In this document: positions 1-5,717 of the stretch, piece after piece
Layout of the letters: each line of letters begins with the position of its first letter
How positions within the stretch are numbered: the stretch's first letter is position 1
Assembly (NCBI GenBank): GCA_023414975.1
Contig: JAEZMI010000297.1
Location: 1 to 6,065, forward strand
DNA length: 6,065 nucleotides
Direction of reading: 5' to 3'
Origin: Pseudomonadota bacterium
GTDB lineage: Bacteria > Pseudomonadota > Alphaproteobacteria > Rhizobiales > Xanthobacteraceae
The notes under the pieces: generated by a model
Databases searched by the model: none
Seen by the model: only the letters and a program-made list of their open reading frames with translations
What the model was told of the DNA's origin: nothing
Program-made: the position numbers and the translations under genes

Positions 1-1196
1 CGCTCGCCTCGGCGGCGACCAAGCAGGCGGCGCTGGACGGCGCCGCCGCGGCGATCCGCGCCCAGGCCGCCGGGATTCTCGCGGCCAACGCGCAGGATGT
101 CGCCGCCGCCCGCGCCGCCGGCATCAGCGAGTCGGTGATCGACCGGCTGACCCTCACGCCCGCCCGGCTTGAGGGCGTGGCCAACGCGGTGGCCGAGATC
201 GCCGCCCTGCCCGATCCCGTGGGCAAGGTGACGGAAAGCTGGGAGCGGCCGAACGGCCTGCGGCTCGAACGCGTGCGGACCCCGCTGGGGGTGATCGGCG
301 TGATCTATGAGAGCCGGCCCAACGTGACCGCCGACGCGGGCAGCCTCTGCCTCAAGGCGGGCAATGCGGTGATCCTGCGCGGCGGCTCGGACAGCTTCCA
401 TTCCAGCCGCGCGATTCATGCGGCGCTGGTCGAGGGCGTCACCGCCGCGGGGCTGCCCGCCGACGCGATCCAGCTCGTGCCGACGCGCGACCGGGCGGCG
501 GTCGGCGCCATGCTCAAGGGGCTCGACGGCACGCTCGACGTGATCGTGCCGCGCGGCGGCAAGAGCCTGGTCGCCCGCGTGCAGGCGGAGGCGCGCGTGC
601 CGGTGTTCGCGCATCTGGAAGGCATCGTGCACGTCTATGTCGACCGCGCCGCCGACCTCGCCAAGGCGCTGACCATCGTGAAGAACGCCAAGCTGCGGCG
701 CACCAGCGTGTGCGGCGCGGCCGAGACGCTGCTGGTCGATGCCCGCGCCGCCGACACCTTCCTCGCCCCGCTGGTCACCATGCTGCTCGACGCGGGCTGC
801 GCGGTGCGCGGCGACGCGGCGACGCAGAAGGTCGATCCGCGCGTCACGCCCGCGAGCGCGGAGGACTGGCGCACCGAGTATCTCGACGCGGTGATCTCCG
901 TGAAGCTGGTCGACGGGCTCGACGCCGCCATCGACCATATCGAGACGCATGGCTCCCATCACACGGACGCAATCCTCACCGAGGACGCGGCGGCGGCCGA
1001 GCGGTTCCTCGCGGAGGTGGATTCAGCCATCGTGGTGCACAACGCCTCGACCCAGTTCGCCGATGGCGGCGAGTTCGGCTTCGGCGGCGAGATCGGCATC
1101 GCGACGGGGCGGATGCACGCGCGCGGGCCGGTGGGGGCGGAGCAGCTCACCTCCTTCAAGTACCGCGTGCGCGGCGCGGGGCAGATCCGCCCCTGA
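1..1196 (+). CDS. proA: Glutamate-5-semialdehyde dehydrogenase (gamma-glutamyl phosphate reductase), 5'-truncated by window edge
   Basis: ProA carries out the second step of proline synthesis in the cytoplasm: NADPH-dependent reduction of gamma-glutamyl phosphate (made by ProB) to glutamate-5-semialdehyde. The open frame runs in from the left edge; the first full codon is at 3 and TGA is at 1194-1196, giving 397 visible residues. The family is usually about 420-430 residues, so some 25-30 N-terminal residues and the start lie outside. Visible marks are the cofactor-region motif IGVIYESRPNVTADA (about 294-338), the catalytic cysteine in TSVCGAAETLL (codon 711-713), and a full match to the ProA signature around HIETHGSHHTDAI (909-974). 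No frameshift or stop interrupts it. A GTG at 135 is in frame but internal, because matching ProA sequence continues upstream of it. A 7-bp hairpin follows the stop (1200-1216) without a T-run, so it is not a convincing terminator. proB is not in the window. Confidence 0.97.
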   Translation, partial: LASAATKQAALDGAAAAIRAQAAGILAANAQDVAAARAAGISESVIDRLTLTPARLEGVANAVAEIAALPDPVGKVTESWERPNGLRLERVRTPLGVIGVIYESRPNVTADAGSLCLKAGNAVILRGGSDSFHSSRAIHAALVEGVTAAGLPADAIQLVPTRDRAAVGAMLKGLDGTLDVIVPRGGKSLVARVQAEARVPVFAHLEGIVHVYVDRAADLAKALTIVKNAKLRRTSVCGAAETLLVDARAADTFLAPLVTMLLDAGCAVRGDAATQKVDPRVTPASAEDWRTEYLDAVISVKLVDGLDAAIDHIETHGSHHTDAILTEDAAAAERFLAEVDSAIVVHNASTQFADGGEFGFGGEIGIATGRMHARGPVGAEQLTSFKYRVRGAGQIRP

Positions 1197-1359
1197 ACCG
1201 TCGGCGACCCGCCGGCTCACGCGATTTCAGCGCCCATGCGGGTTTTCACGGCCTCGCGGCGTTCAATATCGGTCCAAACAGCTTCCTTGCGCCCCCCAAA
1301 AGGGTGCGCTAGGGGAGAGCCGCGGGCCAAACCACATGCCTCGCGCGGAGACCGGATGA

Positions 1360-1695
1360 ATGACCTACGTCGTCACGGACAATTGCATCAAGTGCAAGTA
1401 CACCGACTGCGTCTCGGTGTGTCCCGTCGACTGTTTCTATGAGGGCGAGAATTTTCTCGTCATCCATCCGGACGAGTGCATCGACTGCGGCGTGTGCGAG
1501 CCCGAATGCCCGGCCGAGGCCATCAAGCCCGACACCGAGCCGGGGCTCGAAAAGTGGCTGACGCTCAATGCCGACTACGCCAAGGTCTGGCCGAACATCA
1601 CCGAGCGCAAAGACCCCCTGCCCGACGCGAAGGAATGGGACGGTGTAGCCGATAAGCTACAGTATCTCTCGCCCGAACCGGGTAAGCAGGACTGA
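1360..1695 (+). CDS. fdxA: Seven-iron ferredoxin FdxA ([3Fe-4S][4Fe-4S])
   Basis: A small soluble electron carrier of 111 residues, very close in sequence and length to Azotobacter vinelandii ferredoxin I (106 residues mature). By comparison with that protein, Cys9, Cys17 and Cys50 should bind the [3Fe-4S] cluster, and Cys21, Cys40, Cys43 and Cys46 the [4Fe-4S] cluster. Cys12 and Cys25 match its non-ligand cysteines. The family-typical C-terminal extension with VWPNITERKDPLPDA is present, so the gene is intact. The start ATG at 1360 lies 9 nt after GGAG (1347-1350), and the protein begins MTYVVTDNCIKCKYTDC as expected. The gap of 163 nt from proA suggests its own transcript, but I see no convincing promoter there; a CCCCCCAAAAGGG stretch near 1291-1303 is the only notable feature. 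Its redox partner cannot be told from this window. Adjacency of fdxA and a carD gene is, from memory, common in Hyphomicrobiales. Confidence 0.96.
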   Translation: MTYVVTDNCIKCKYTDCVSVCPVDCFYEGENFLVIHPDECIDCGVCEPECPAEAIKPDTEPGLEKWLTLNADYAKVWPNITERKDPLPDAKEWDGVADKLQYLSPEPGKQD

Positions 1696-1814
1696 CGACG
1701 CACCGTGCGGCATCCTGATCCGGATCGCCGTCGCCGCCCAAGCCGTGCCCTCCCCGACGCCGCGACCCGCGCGCCGCGAGCGAATCCGCATGCGCGTTGC
1801 ATTGCGGCAGTATT

Positions 1815-1842
1815 TTGATTTCCCCCGGATTTGTGCTATAAC
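1815..1842 (+). promoter_or_regulatory. Probable housekeeping sigma70-type promoter for carD
   Basis: TTGATT at 1815-1820 (4 of 6 to TTGACA) and TATAAC at 1837-1842 (5 of 6 to TATAAT) are separated by 16 nt. They sit in an AT-rich island (about 1811-1842) that stands out in this GC-rich window. Transcription would begin near 1849, leaving a leader of about 250 nt before carD. No other promoter this good is seen between fdxA and carD. Confidence 0.65.
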
Positions 1843-1848
1843 GCTGCT

Positions 1849-2100
1849 CGTGCAGTCGAATGGTTTTGCCATGGTGCAACGCTCCCGAACCGGAGCGATC
1901 TTCCCGGAATTGATGTCGGGTACCTGTCCAGCGCGCATCCGCGCGCCGGGGCTTCCTGAATTTTCCGTCGACGGCTGAAGTACGGCTGCGGCATCCGCCA
2001 CGGCCGGGGTGTTTCTTGACCTCGCGTGTGGCCGCGCGCGGGGCGACGTGCGTCGAGGGCGGCGCAGCGCCGAGAACCGAGACCCAGGAGCAGGCACAGC
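1849..2100 (+). promoter_or_regulatory. Long 5' leader of carD with hairpins and possible small ORFs
   Basis: This is most of the 405-nt gap between fdxA and carD. If the promoter at 1815-1842 is used, the carD mRNA carries about 250 untranslated bases. Seen in the sequence: a perfect 6-bp hairpin CGCTCC/GGAGCG (1880-1897, loop CGAACC), a 6-bp GCGCGC/GCGCGC hairpin (1931-1946), and the palindrome CCGTCGACGG (1965-1974). Two small open frames begin soon after the putative transcript start: ATG 1860 to TGA 1913 (17 residues, including adjacent Trp-Cys) and ATG 1871 to TGA 1978 (35 residues). Neither has a clear Shine-Dalgarno sequence. I do not recognise a known riboswitch. The region may be a regulatory leader or may simply be spacer. 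Confidence 0.4.
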
Positions 2101-2700
2101 ATGACGTCGACGACGAAGAAGCCGTCCACCAATATCCGCCAGGGTTTCAAGACGGGTGAGCATATCGTGTACCCCTCGCACGGCGTGGGACGCATTACGG
2201 CGATCGAGGAACAGGAAGTCGCGGGCTTCAAGCTTGAGCTTTTCGTCATTCATTTCGAAAAGGACAAGATGACGCTGCGCGTGCCGGTGCCGAAGATCGC
2301 CACCGTCGGCATGCGCAAGCTTTCGGACGCCCCCGTGATGAAGAAGGCGCTGGAGACCCTGAAGGGCCGCGCCCGCGTCAAGCGCACCATGTGGAGCCGC
2401 CGGGCCCAGGAATACGAAGCGAAGATCAATTCGGGCGATCTCGTCGCCATTTCGGAAGTCGTGCGCGACCTCTACCGGTCCGACGCGCAGCCCGAGCAGT
2501 CCTATTCCGAGCGCCAGCTCTACGAGGCCGCGCTCGACCGGATGGCGCGCGAGCTGGCGGCGGTGGAGAACCTGACCGAGACCGAGGCGATCAAGCAGAT
2601 CGAGCAGAACCTGCTCAAGGGCCCGCGCCGCACCGGCAAGGGCGAGGCGGAAGCCGAGGCCGAGGTGGCCGAGGACGACGCCGAGGAAGCCGCCGCCTGA
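2101..2700 (+). CDS. carD: CarD/CdnL-family RNA polymerase-binding transcription regulator
   Basis: A 199-residue protein that should bind the beta subunit of RNA polymerase and stabilise open promoter complexes, as CarD/CdnL proteins do. The N-terminal RNAP-interaction domain covers roughly residues 15-72 (HIVYPSHGVGRI at 21-32, then FVIHFEKDKMTLRVPV). The C-terminal helical DNA-contacting domain covers about 75-172 and includes Trp98 in RTMWSRRAQEYE, in the place of the tryptophan that wedges into the upstream edge of the bubble in mycobacterial CarD. A low-complexity Glu/Ala/Asp tail (181-199) extends past the family core and is probably disordered. The ATG at 2101 is chosen because AGGAG (2086-2090) lies 10 nt upstream and the family alignment begins there. 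An in-frame GTG at 2026 would add 25 low-complexity Arg/Ala-rich residues. It has its own promoter and terminator, so it is likely monocistronic. Confidence 0.95.
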   Translation: MTSTTKKPSTNIRQGFKTGEHIVYPSHGVGRITAIEEQEVAGFKLELFVIHFEKDKMTLRVPVPKIATVGMRKLSDAPVMKKALETLKGRARVKRTMWSRRAQEYEAKINSGDLVAISEVVRDLYRSDAQPEQSYSERQLYEAALDRMARELAAVENLTETEAIKQIEQNLLKGPRRTGKGEAEAEAEVAEDDAEEAAA

Positions 2701-2725
2701 GCGGCACGCCTTCTCTCCGTTTCAG

Positions 2726-2753
2726 AAAGCCCGGCCTCGCGCCGGGCTTTTTT
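2726..2753 (+). terminator. Intrinsic (Rho-independent) terminator after carD
   Basis: A perfect 10-bp stem AAAGCCCGGC (2726-2735) / GCCGGGCTTT (2741-2750) with a 5-nt loop CTCGC, followed by a T-run (2748-2753). It starts 25 nt after the carD stop and should end the carD transcript cleanly, separating it from rpoH2. Confidence 0.92.
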
Positions 2754-2785
2754 CGTTGGGGAACGGTGGGGCACGCGGATCAGCC

Positions 2786-2813
2786 CGGCCATCGACGACA
2801 TTGCGCGCGCCGG
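2786..2813. repeat. Probable truncated remnant of the 110-bp palindromic repeat
   Basis: The stretch beginning CGGCCATC and ending GCGCGCCGG aligns with the middle of the two full copies (for example 2985-3013) with one gap and about four mismatches over 29 columns. It lacks both palindromes' outer arms. It may be a decayed third copy or the scar of a rearrangement; in DNA this GC-rich a chance match is possible. Confidence 0.4.
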
Positions 2814-2820
2814 CTTCCCG

Positions 2821-2930
2821 GTACGCCGTCATGGCCGGGCTTGGGCCGGCCATCCCTGACGTTGCCGCGCGCCTCACGTCGTGGATGCCCGGCCCAAGGC
2901 CGGGCATGACGGAACCCACGTGGCGTCGCC
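2821..2930. repeat. Double-palindrome intergenic repeat, copy 1
   Basis: A 110-bp non-coding unit made of two related 33-bp palindromic halves facing each other. Half A (2828-2860) starts GTCATGGCCGGGC and has an 8-bp arm pair ATGGCCGG/CCGGCCAT (2831-2838, 2846-2853). Half B (2878-2910) ends GCCGGGCATGAC and has a perfect 10-bp arm pair ATGCCCGGCC/GGCCGGGCAT (2885-2894, 2898-2907) with a 3-nt loop. The reverse complement of B resembles A. From memory, elements with this GTCATGGCCGGGC core are abundant between genes in Hyphomicrobiales genomes; they behave like REP/BIME elements and encode no transposase. Such hairpins can end or stabilise transcripts. Confidence 0.85.
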
Positions 2931-2958
2931 ATCAGACACCCGGCGCCGACGGCACCCC

Positions 2959-3068
2959 GTACGCCGTCATGGCCGGGCTTGGCGCGGCCATCCATGACGT
3001 TGCCGCGCGCCGCAAGTCGTGGATGCCCGGCCCGAGGCCGGGCATGACGGAACCCACGTGGCGCCGCC
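2959..3068. repeat. Double-palindrome intergenic repeat, copy 2 (direct repeat of copy 1)
   Basis: The same 110-bp unit in the same orientation, offset by 138 bp from copy 1, with 7 substitutions and no indels (about 94% identity by eye). Half B again forms a perfect 10-bp hairpin ATGCCCGGCC/GGCCGGGCAT (3023-3032, 3036-3045, loop CGA). The 28-bp spacer between copies (2931-2958) is not repeated. The copy ends 24 bp before the rpoH2 promoter motif. Most differences between copies lie in half A and the central linker, while the half-B stem is unchanged. Confidence 0.87.
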
Positions 3069-3092
3069 AACCTCCCACTCCGCCGCCGGACG

Positions 3093-3117
3093 GGAACCTT
3101 CCGCCGCTCCCGGCGTT
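3093..3117 (+). promoter_or_regulatory. EcfG-type (general stress response sigma) promoter for rpoH2
   Basis: GGAAC at 3093-3097 and CGTT at 3114-3117 are separated by exactly 16 nt. This matches the GGAAC-N16/17-CGTT consensus of the alphaproteobacterial general stress response sigma factor (EcfG, called RpoE2 in Sinorhizobium). The start of transcription would fall near 3124, leaving a leader of about 55 nt before the rpoH2 ATG. The motif sits on the correct strand of the correct gene: rpoH2 is known to depend on RpoE2 in Sinorhizobium meliloti. No competing housekeeping promoter is visible between the repeats and the gene. The motif is short, so the call is based on sequence and context only. 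Confidence 0.7.
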
Positions 3118-3178
3118 GGCTTGCGGTTGGTCCCGCCCGGCGCATCGCGCGTGCGGGCAGAGCCGTGGGGAGACGCGC

Positions 3179-4048
3179 ATGAGCGATCCGGGCGAACGCC
3201 ACAGCCGGCTGGCGCGGGAAGCGATGAAGGCGCCGCTGCTCGACCGCGAGCAGGAATATGAACTCGCCCGCCGCTGGACCGAGACGCGCGACGAGGAGGC
3301 GCTTCACACCCTCATCCGCGCCCATATGCGCCTCGCCATCGCCATCGCCCGGCGTTTCCGCAATTACGGCCTGCCCATGTCCGACCTCGTGCAGGAAGGG
3401 CATATCGGCCTCATGGAGGCGGCCGCCCGCTTCGAGACGGTGCATGAGGTGCGCTTTTCCACCTATGCCACCTGGTGGATTCGCGCCGCCATTCAGGACT
3501 ATGTGCTGCGCAACTGGTCCATCGTGCGCGGCGGCACCTCCTCCGGCCAGAAGGCGCTGTTCTTCAACCTGCGCCGGATGCGCGCCAAGCTGGAGCGCGC
3601 CGACAGCACCGCGACGCGCGAGGAGATGCACCTCTCCATTGCGCGCAATCTCGGCGTGAACCCGGTCGAAGTCGCCCGCATGGATGCGCGGCTGAACATT
3701 CCCGACGTCTCGCTCAACGCCCCGCTGGCCGCCGATGACGAAAACGGGGCGGAGCGCATGGACCAGCTCGTCGCCGGCGATCCGCTGCCGGACGAGCAGG
3801 TGTCCCTGGAGATCGACGGCGCGCGCCGCCGGCGCTGGCTGCGCCGGGCGCTGACCGCGCTGAACGAGCGGGAAATCCGCATCATCAAGGCGCGCCGGTT
3901 GAGCGAGGAAAGCGAGACGCTGGAAACGCTGGGCGCGCGGCTCGGCATCTCCAAGGAGCGGGTGCGGCAGATCGAGAGCCGGGCCATCGAGAAGCTGCGC
4001 GTCGCCCTCACCCAGGGCGAGGGCGTGCCCCGCGGGGCTTTCGGCTGA
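3179..4048 (+). CDS. rpoH2: RNA polymerase sigma-32 family factor, RpoH2 type
   Basis: A 289-residue alternative sigma factor that should direct RNA polymerase to heat-shock and oxidative or envelope stress genes. Region 2 spans about residues 45-117, with RFSTYATWWIRAAIQDYV (92-109) as the -10 recognition part including Trp99-Trp100. The RpoH box follows as QKALFFNLR (124-132), the hallmark of sigma-32 proteins. The variant with Ala in QKALFF preceded by RGGTSSG looks, from memory, like the RpoH2 branch rather than RpoH1. Region 4.2 is a helix-turn-helix with LGISKERVRQIESRAIEKLR (255-274). The ATG at 3179 lies 6 nt after GGGGAG (3167-3172); the open frame extends upstream to 2756 only through repeats and is not coding there. 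It is preceded by an EcfG-like promoter and faces a metalloprotease gene. No clear intrinsic terminator follows; a CCCCGCGGGG palindrome lies inside the last codons (4028-4037). Confidence 0.95.
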   Translation: MSDPGERHSRLAREAMKAPLLDREQEYELARRWTETRDEEALHTLIRAHMRLAIAIARRFRNYGLPMSDLVQEGHIGLMEAAARFETVHEVRFSTYATWWIRAAIQDYVLRNWSIVRGGTSSGQKALFFNLRRMRAKLERADSTATREEMHLSIARNLGVNPVEVARMDARLNIPDVSLNAPLAADDENGAERMDQLVAGDPLPDEQVSLEIDGARRRRWLRRALTALNEREIRIIKARRLSEESETLETLGARLGISKERVRQIESRAIEKLRVALTQGEGVPRGAFG

Positions 4049-4058
4049 GGCCGGCCCA

Positions 4059-4106
4059 GCACGCAAGTCGGCAGGCACGCGAGTCGGCAAGCACGCAGCC
4101 CGCCAG
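4059..4106. repeat. Three-copy 16-bp tandem repeat between convergent genes
   Basis: Three consecutive 16-nt units, each beginning GCACGC: 4059-4074, 4075-4090 and 4091-4106. Units 1 and 2 differ at two positions; unit 3 differs from unit 1 at four. They fill most of the 62-nt gap between the rpoH2 stop and the end of the convergent metalloprotease gene. There is no T-run and no strong hairpin, so this does not look like a bidirectional intrinsic terminator. It is probably slippage-generated DNA. Confidence 0.75.
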
Positions 4107-4110
4107 CGCC

Positions 4111-5676
4111 CTATTCGGCGATGATCTTGTACTGCTCGCGATAGACCAGCTTGGCGCCGGGATCGAGGCCGTTGAGCACGAGGAAGCGCTCGAGCGGCTT
4201 GTCCTGCGTGTCCATCTTCGCCGCGAGCTTCTCCGGCGTGTCGGTGATGCCGGCGGTGACGATGCGGATGCGCAGCGGCTTCACATTCTCCGCCTCCTCG
4301 ATGGAGACGCGCCGGAAGGTCTCCGCCGCCTGGCGGAAGGCCTGGTCGAGCGCGGGGGTGAGGTCGCGCGCGGCGAAAATGAGCCGGTAGACATCGCTGC
4401 CGAAGCGGATCGCGAACATGCGGAACGACCACTGGTCGCCGCGCGCCACCGCGGTCGCCGCCGGGAAGCCGTTCAGCACCAGGCTTTCCACCGAGGAGAC
4501 CTCGACGCCCTCGATCCAGCCCGAGGAGAGATACTGCGCGAGCGACTGATCGCCGGGCACGCGCACCGCGTCGAGCCGCAGCGCCTCCCGCCCCGAGGCT
4601 GAGGCGCCGAGCACGGCCTGGGAGGTGTTCTCCAGCGCGAAGCCTTCCGGCGCGGTGAAGGTGAAGCCGAGCTTGGGATGGAAGAAGCGCCGGCCGCGAA
4701 TGAAGCCTTCCTTCGGGTCGTCGCCATAGACCAGCCCGTCGATCGCGGCGAGATACTCGCTCCGGTCCCGCTCGCCGGCCTTGTTGGGCGCGGCATATTC
4801 GCGGGCATTGGCCATCACGATGGAGATGCGCTCGGGCGTCGCCGGATGGGTGGCGAGGAAATCCGCCTGCTCGCCGCCCCGGCTCTGGCCCATGGTCGAG
4901 GCCGTCTTCAGCGAGGACTGCTTGCCCATGGTGGTGAGAAAGCGCTCGGCGCCGTAAGGGTCGAAGCCCGCCCGTGCGCTGATGCCGACGCCGATGGCGT
5001 CCGCCTCCAGCTCCTGCGCCCGCGAGAAGCTGGCGAGCGAGATGCGGCTCTTGGCCAGCGCCAGCGCGCCGAGATCGGGATCGTTCACCACATCGGAAAT
5101 GACGCGGGAAACCAGCACCGCCTGCTTCATCTGGTCCTCGCGCGTCGCCGCGTGATTGGCGATGACATGCGCCATCTCATGGGCGAGCACCGAGGCGATC
5201 TCGGCATTGTCGGAGGCGAGGGCCAGCAGGCCGCGCGTCACGTAGAGCGAGCCGTTCGGCAGGGCGAAGGCGTTGATGGCCGGGGAATTGAGGATGGTGA
5301 CGCGGTACTTCTGGTCCGGCCGCTCGGACGCGGCCACGAGGCGCGTCACGATGCGCTGGATCTCGTCCTGAAGCTTCGGGTCGTTATAGGCGCCGCCATA
5401 GGAGGCGACGAGGCGCTCATGCTCCCGGCGCTGCGCCGGGGTCATCGTATCCTCGGGGCCGAGGGCGGCCTGGGGAGTGGGCGCCTGCGCCTGGCGGGCG
5501 GGCTCAAGCCCCGCGCAGCCGGCGAGAAGCAGGCCGAGCGCCAACAGCAGGGCCAGAGACAGCCACGAGCGTGCAAAAACCCAAGAGCGTGCGAAAGTCC
5601 ACGAGGGTGCGAAAATCCACGAGGGTGCTTGCGCCCACGGCGCCGCACCCGCGGCGCACGGCGCGGCGGCCCTCAT
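4111..5676 (-). CDS. M48-family zinc metalloprotease, lipoprotein, with C-terminal LysM-like segment
   Basis: Probable envelope-quality-control peptidase related to the BepA/LoiP group. From the ATG at 5676 it has 521 residues. The order is: a long signal region ending in a lipobox (LAGC, Cys54) after the hydrophobic stretch LALLLALGLLLAG; the catalytic zinc motif HEMAH (residues 166-170, DNA 5167-5181); the downstream third-ligand motif ELEAD (222-226); an alpha/beta domain starting around KLGFTFTAPEGF; and a C-terminal segment (about 464-521, LRIRIVTAGITDTPEKLAAKM to YKIIAE) resembling the LysM-like ends of such proteases. Alanine after the lipid-bearing Cys suggests the outer membrane, facing the periplasm, if E. 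coli sorting rules hold. The start is uncertain: TTG 5748 and GTG 5724/5721 are in frame, and the latter would overlap the stop of the upstream gene. ATG 5676 lies 41 nt after that stop, so the two genes are probably cotranscribed. The signal n-region is unusually long because of an 18-bp tandem repeat. Confidence 0.93.
   Translation of the reverse strand: MRAAAPCAAGAAPWAQAPSWIFAPSWTFARSWVFARSWLSLALLLALGLLLAGCAGLEPARQAQAPTPQAALGPEDTMTPAQRREHERLVASYGGAYNDPKLQDEIQRIVTRLVAASERPDQKYRVTILNSPAINAFALPNGSLYVTRGLLALASDNAEIASVLAHEMAHVIANHAATREDQMKQAVLVSRVISDVVNDPDLGALALAKSRISLASFSRAQELEADAIGVGISARAGFDPYGAERFLTTMGKQSSLKTASTMGQSRGGEQADFLATHPATPERISIVMANAREYAAPNKAGERDRSEYLAAIDGLVYGDDPKEGFIRGRRFFHPKLGFTFTAPEGFALENTSQAVLGASASGREALRLDAVRVPGDQSLAQYLSSGWIEGVEVSSVESLVLNGFPAATAVARGDQWSFRMFAIRFGSDVYRLIFAARDLTPALDQAFRQAAETFRRVSIEEAENVKPLRIRIVTAGITDTPEKLAAKMDTQDKPLERFLVLNGLDPGAKLVYREQYKIIAE
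5563..5634. repeat. Four-copy 18-bp tandem repeat inside the protease signal-peptide coding region
   Basis: Four adjoining 18-nt units at 5563-5580, 5581-5598, 5599-5616 and 5617-5634 follow the plus-strand pattern CCACGAGNGTGCGAAAAT. Read on the coding (minus) strand, they encode a six-residue repeat: APSWIF, APSWTF, ARSWVF, ARSWLS. This lies just before the hydrophobic core of the lipoprotein signal peptide. Since 18 is a multiple of 3, gain or loss of units would keep the gene in frame. The divergence between units suggests an old expansion. Confidence 0.9.
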
Positions 5677-5717
5677 GCCCGGACCCGTTTCGGCGACATC
5701 CGCGTCTTGTGGCGCCC

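Noticed and set aside
1200..1216. Terminator after proA
   Set aside because: The 7-bp stem with one G-T pair has no T-run following it, so intrinsic termination is not supported.
1284..1316. Promoter for fdxA (TTGCGC with CTAGGG downstream)
   Set aside because: The -10 match is poor and the C/G runs are equally explained by composition.
2026..2100. GTG start for carD at 2026
   Set aside because: It adds 25 Arg/Ala-rich residues unlike any CarD N-terminus, while AGGAG at 2086-2090 fits the ATG at 2101.
1657..2253. Minus-strand 198-codon open frame over the carD leader
   Set aside because: It overlaps fdxA and carD ends, covers the promoter, has Arg/Ala-rich low-complexity content and no family resemblance.
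2821..3068. CRISPR-like array
   Set aside because: Only two copies, units of 110 bp with internal palindromes, a single 28-bp spacer and no cas genes nearby.
2821..3068. Insertion sequence or MITE with target duplication
   Set aside because: No transposase and no matching target-site duplication visible around the units; the REP-like explanation is simpler.
2756..3178. Upstream extension of the rpoH2 frame
   Set aside because: It translates the palindromic repeats twice. The sigma-32 family start, the Shine-Dalgarno site and the EcfG-like promoter all place the start at 3179.
2780..4432. Long minus-strand open frame (550 codons) opposite rpoH2
   Set aside because: It runs across the intergenic repeats, all of rpoH2 and the end of the convergent protease gene, has no recognisable domain, and is the usual open shadow of a GC-rich gene.
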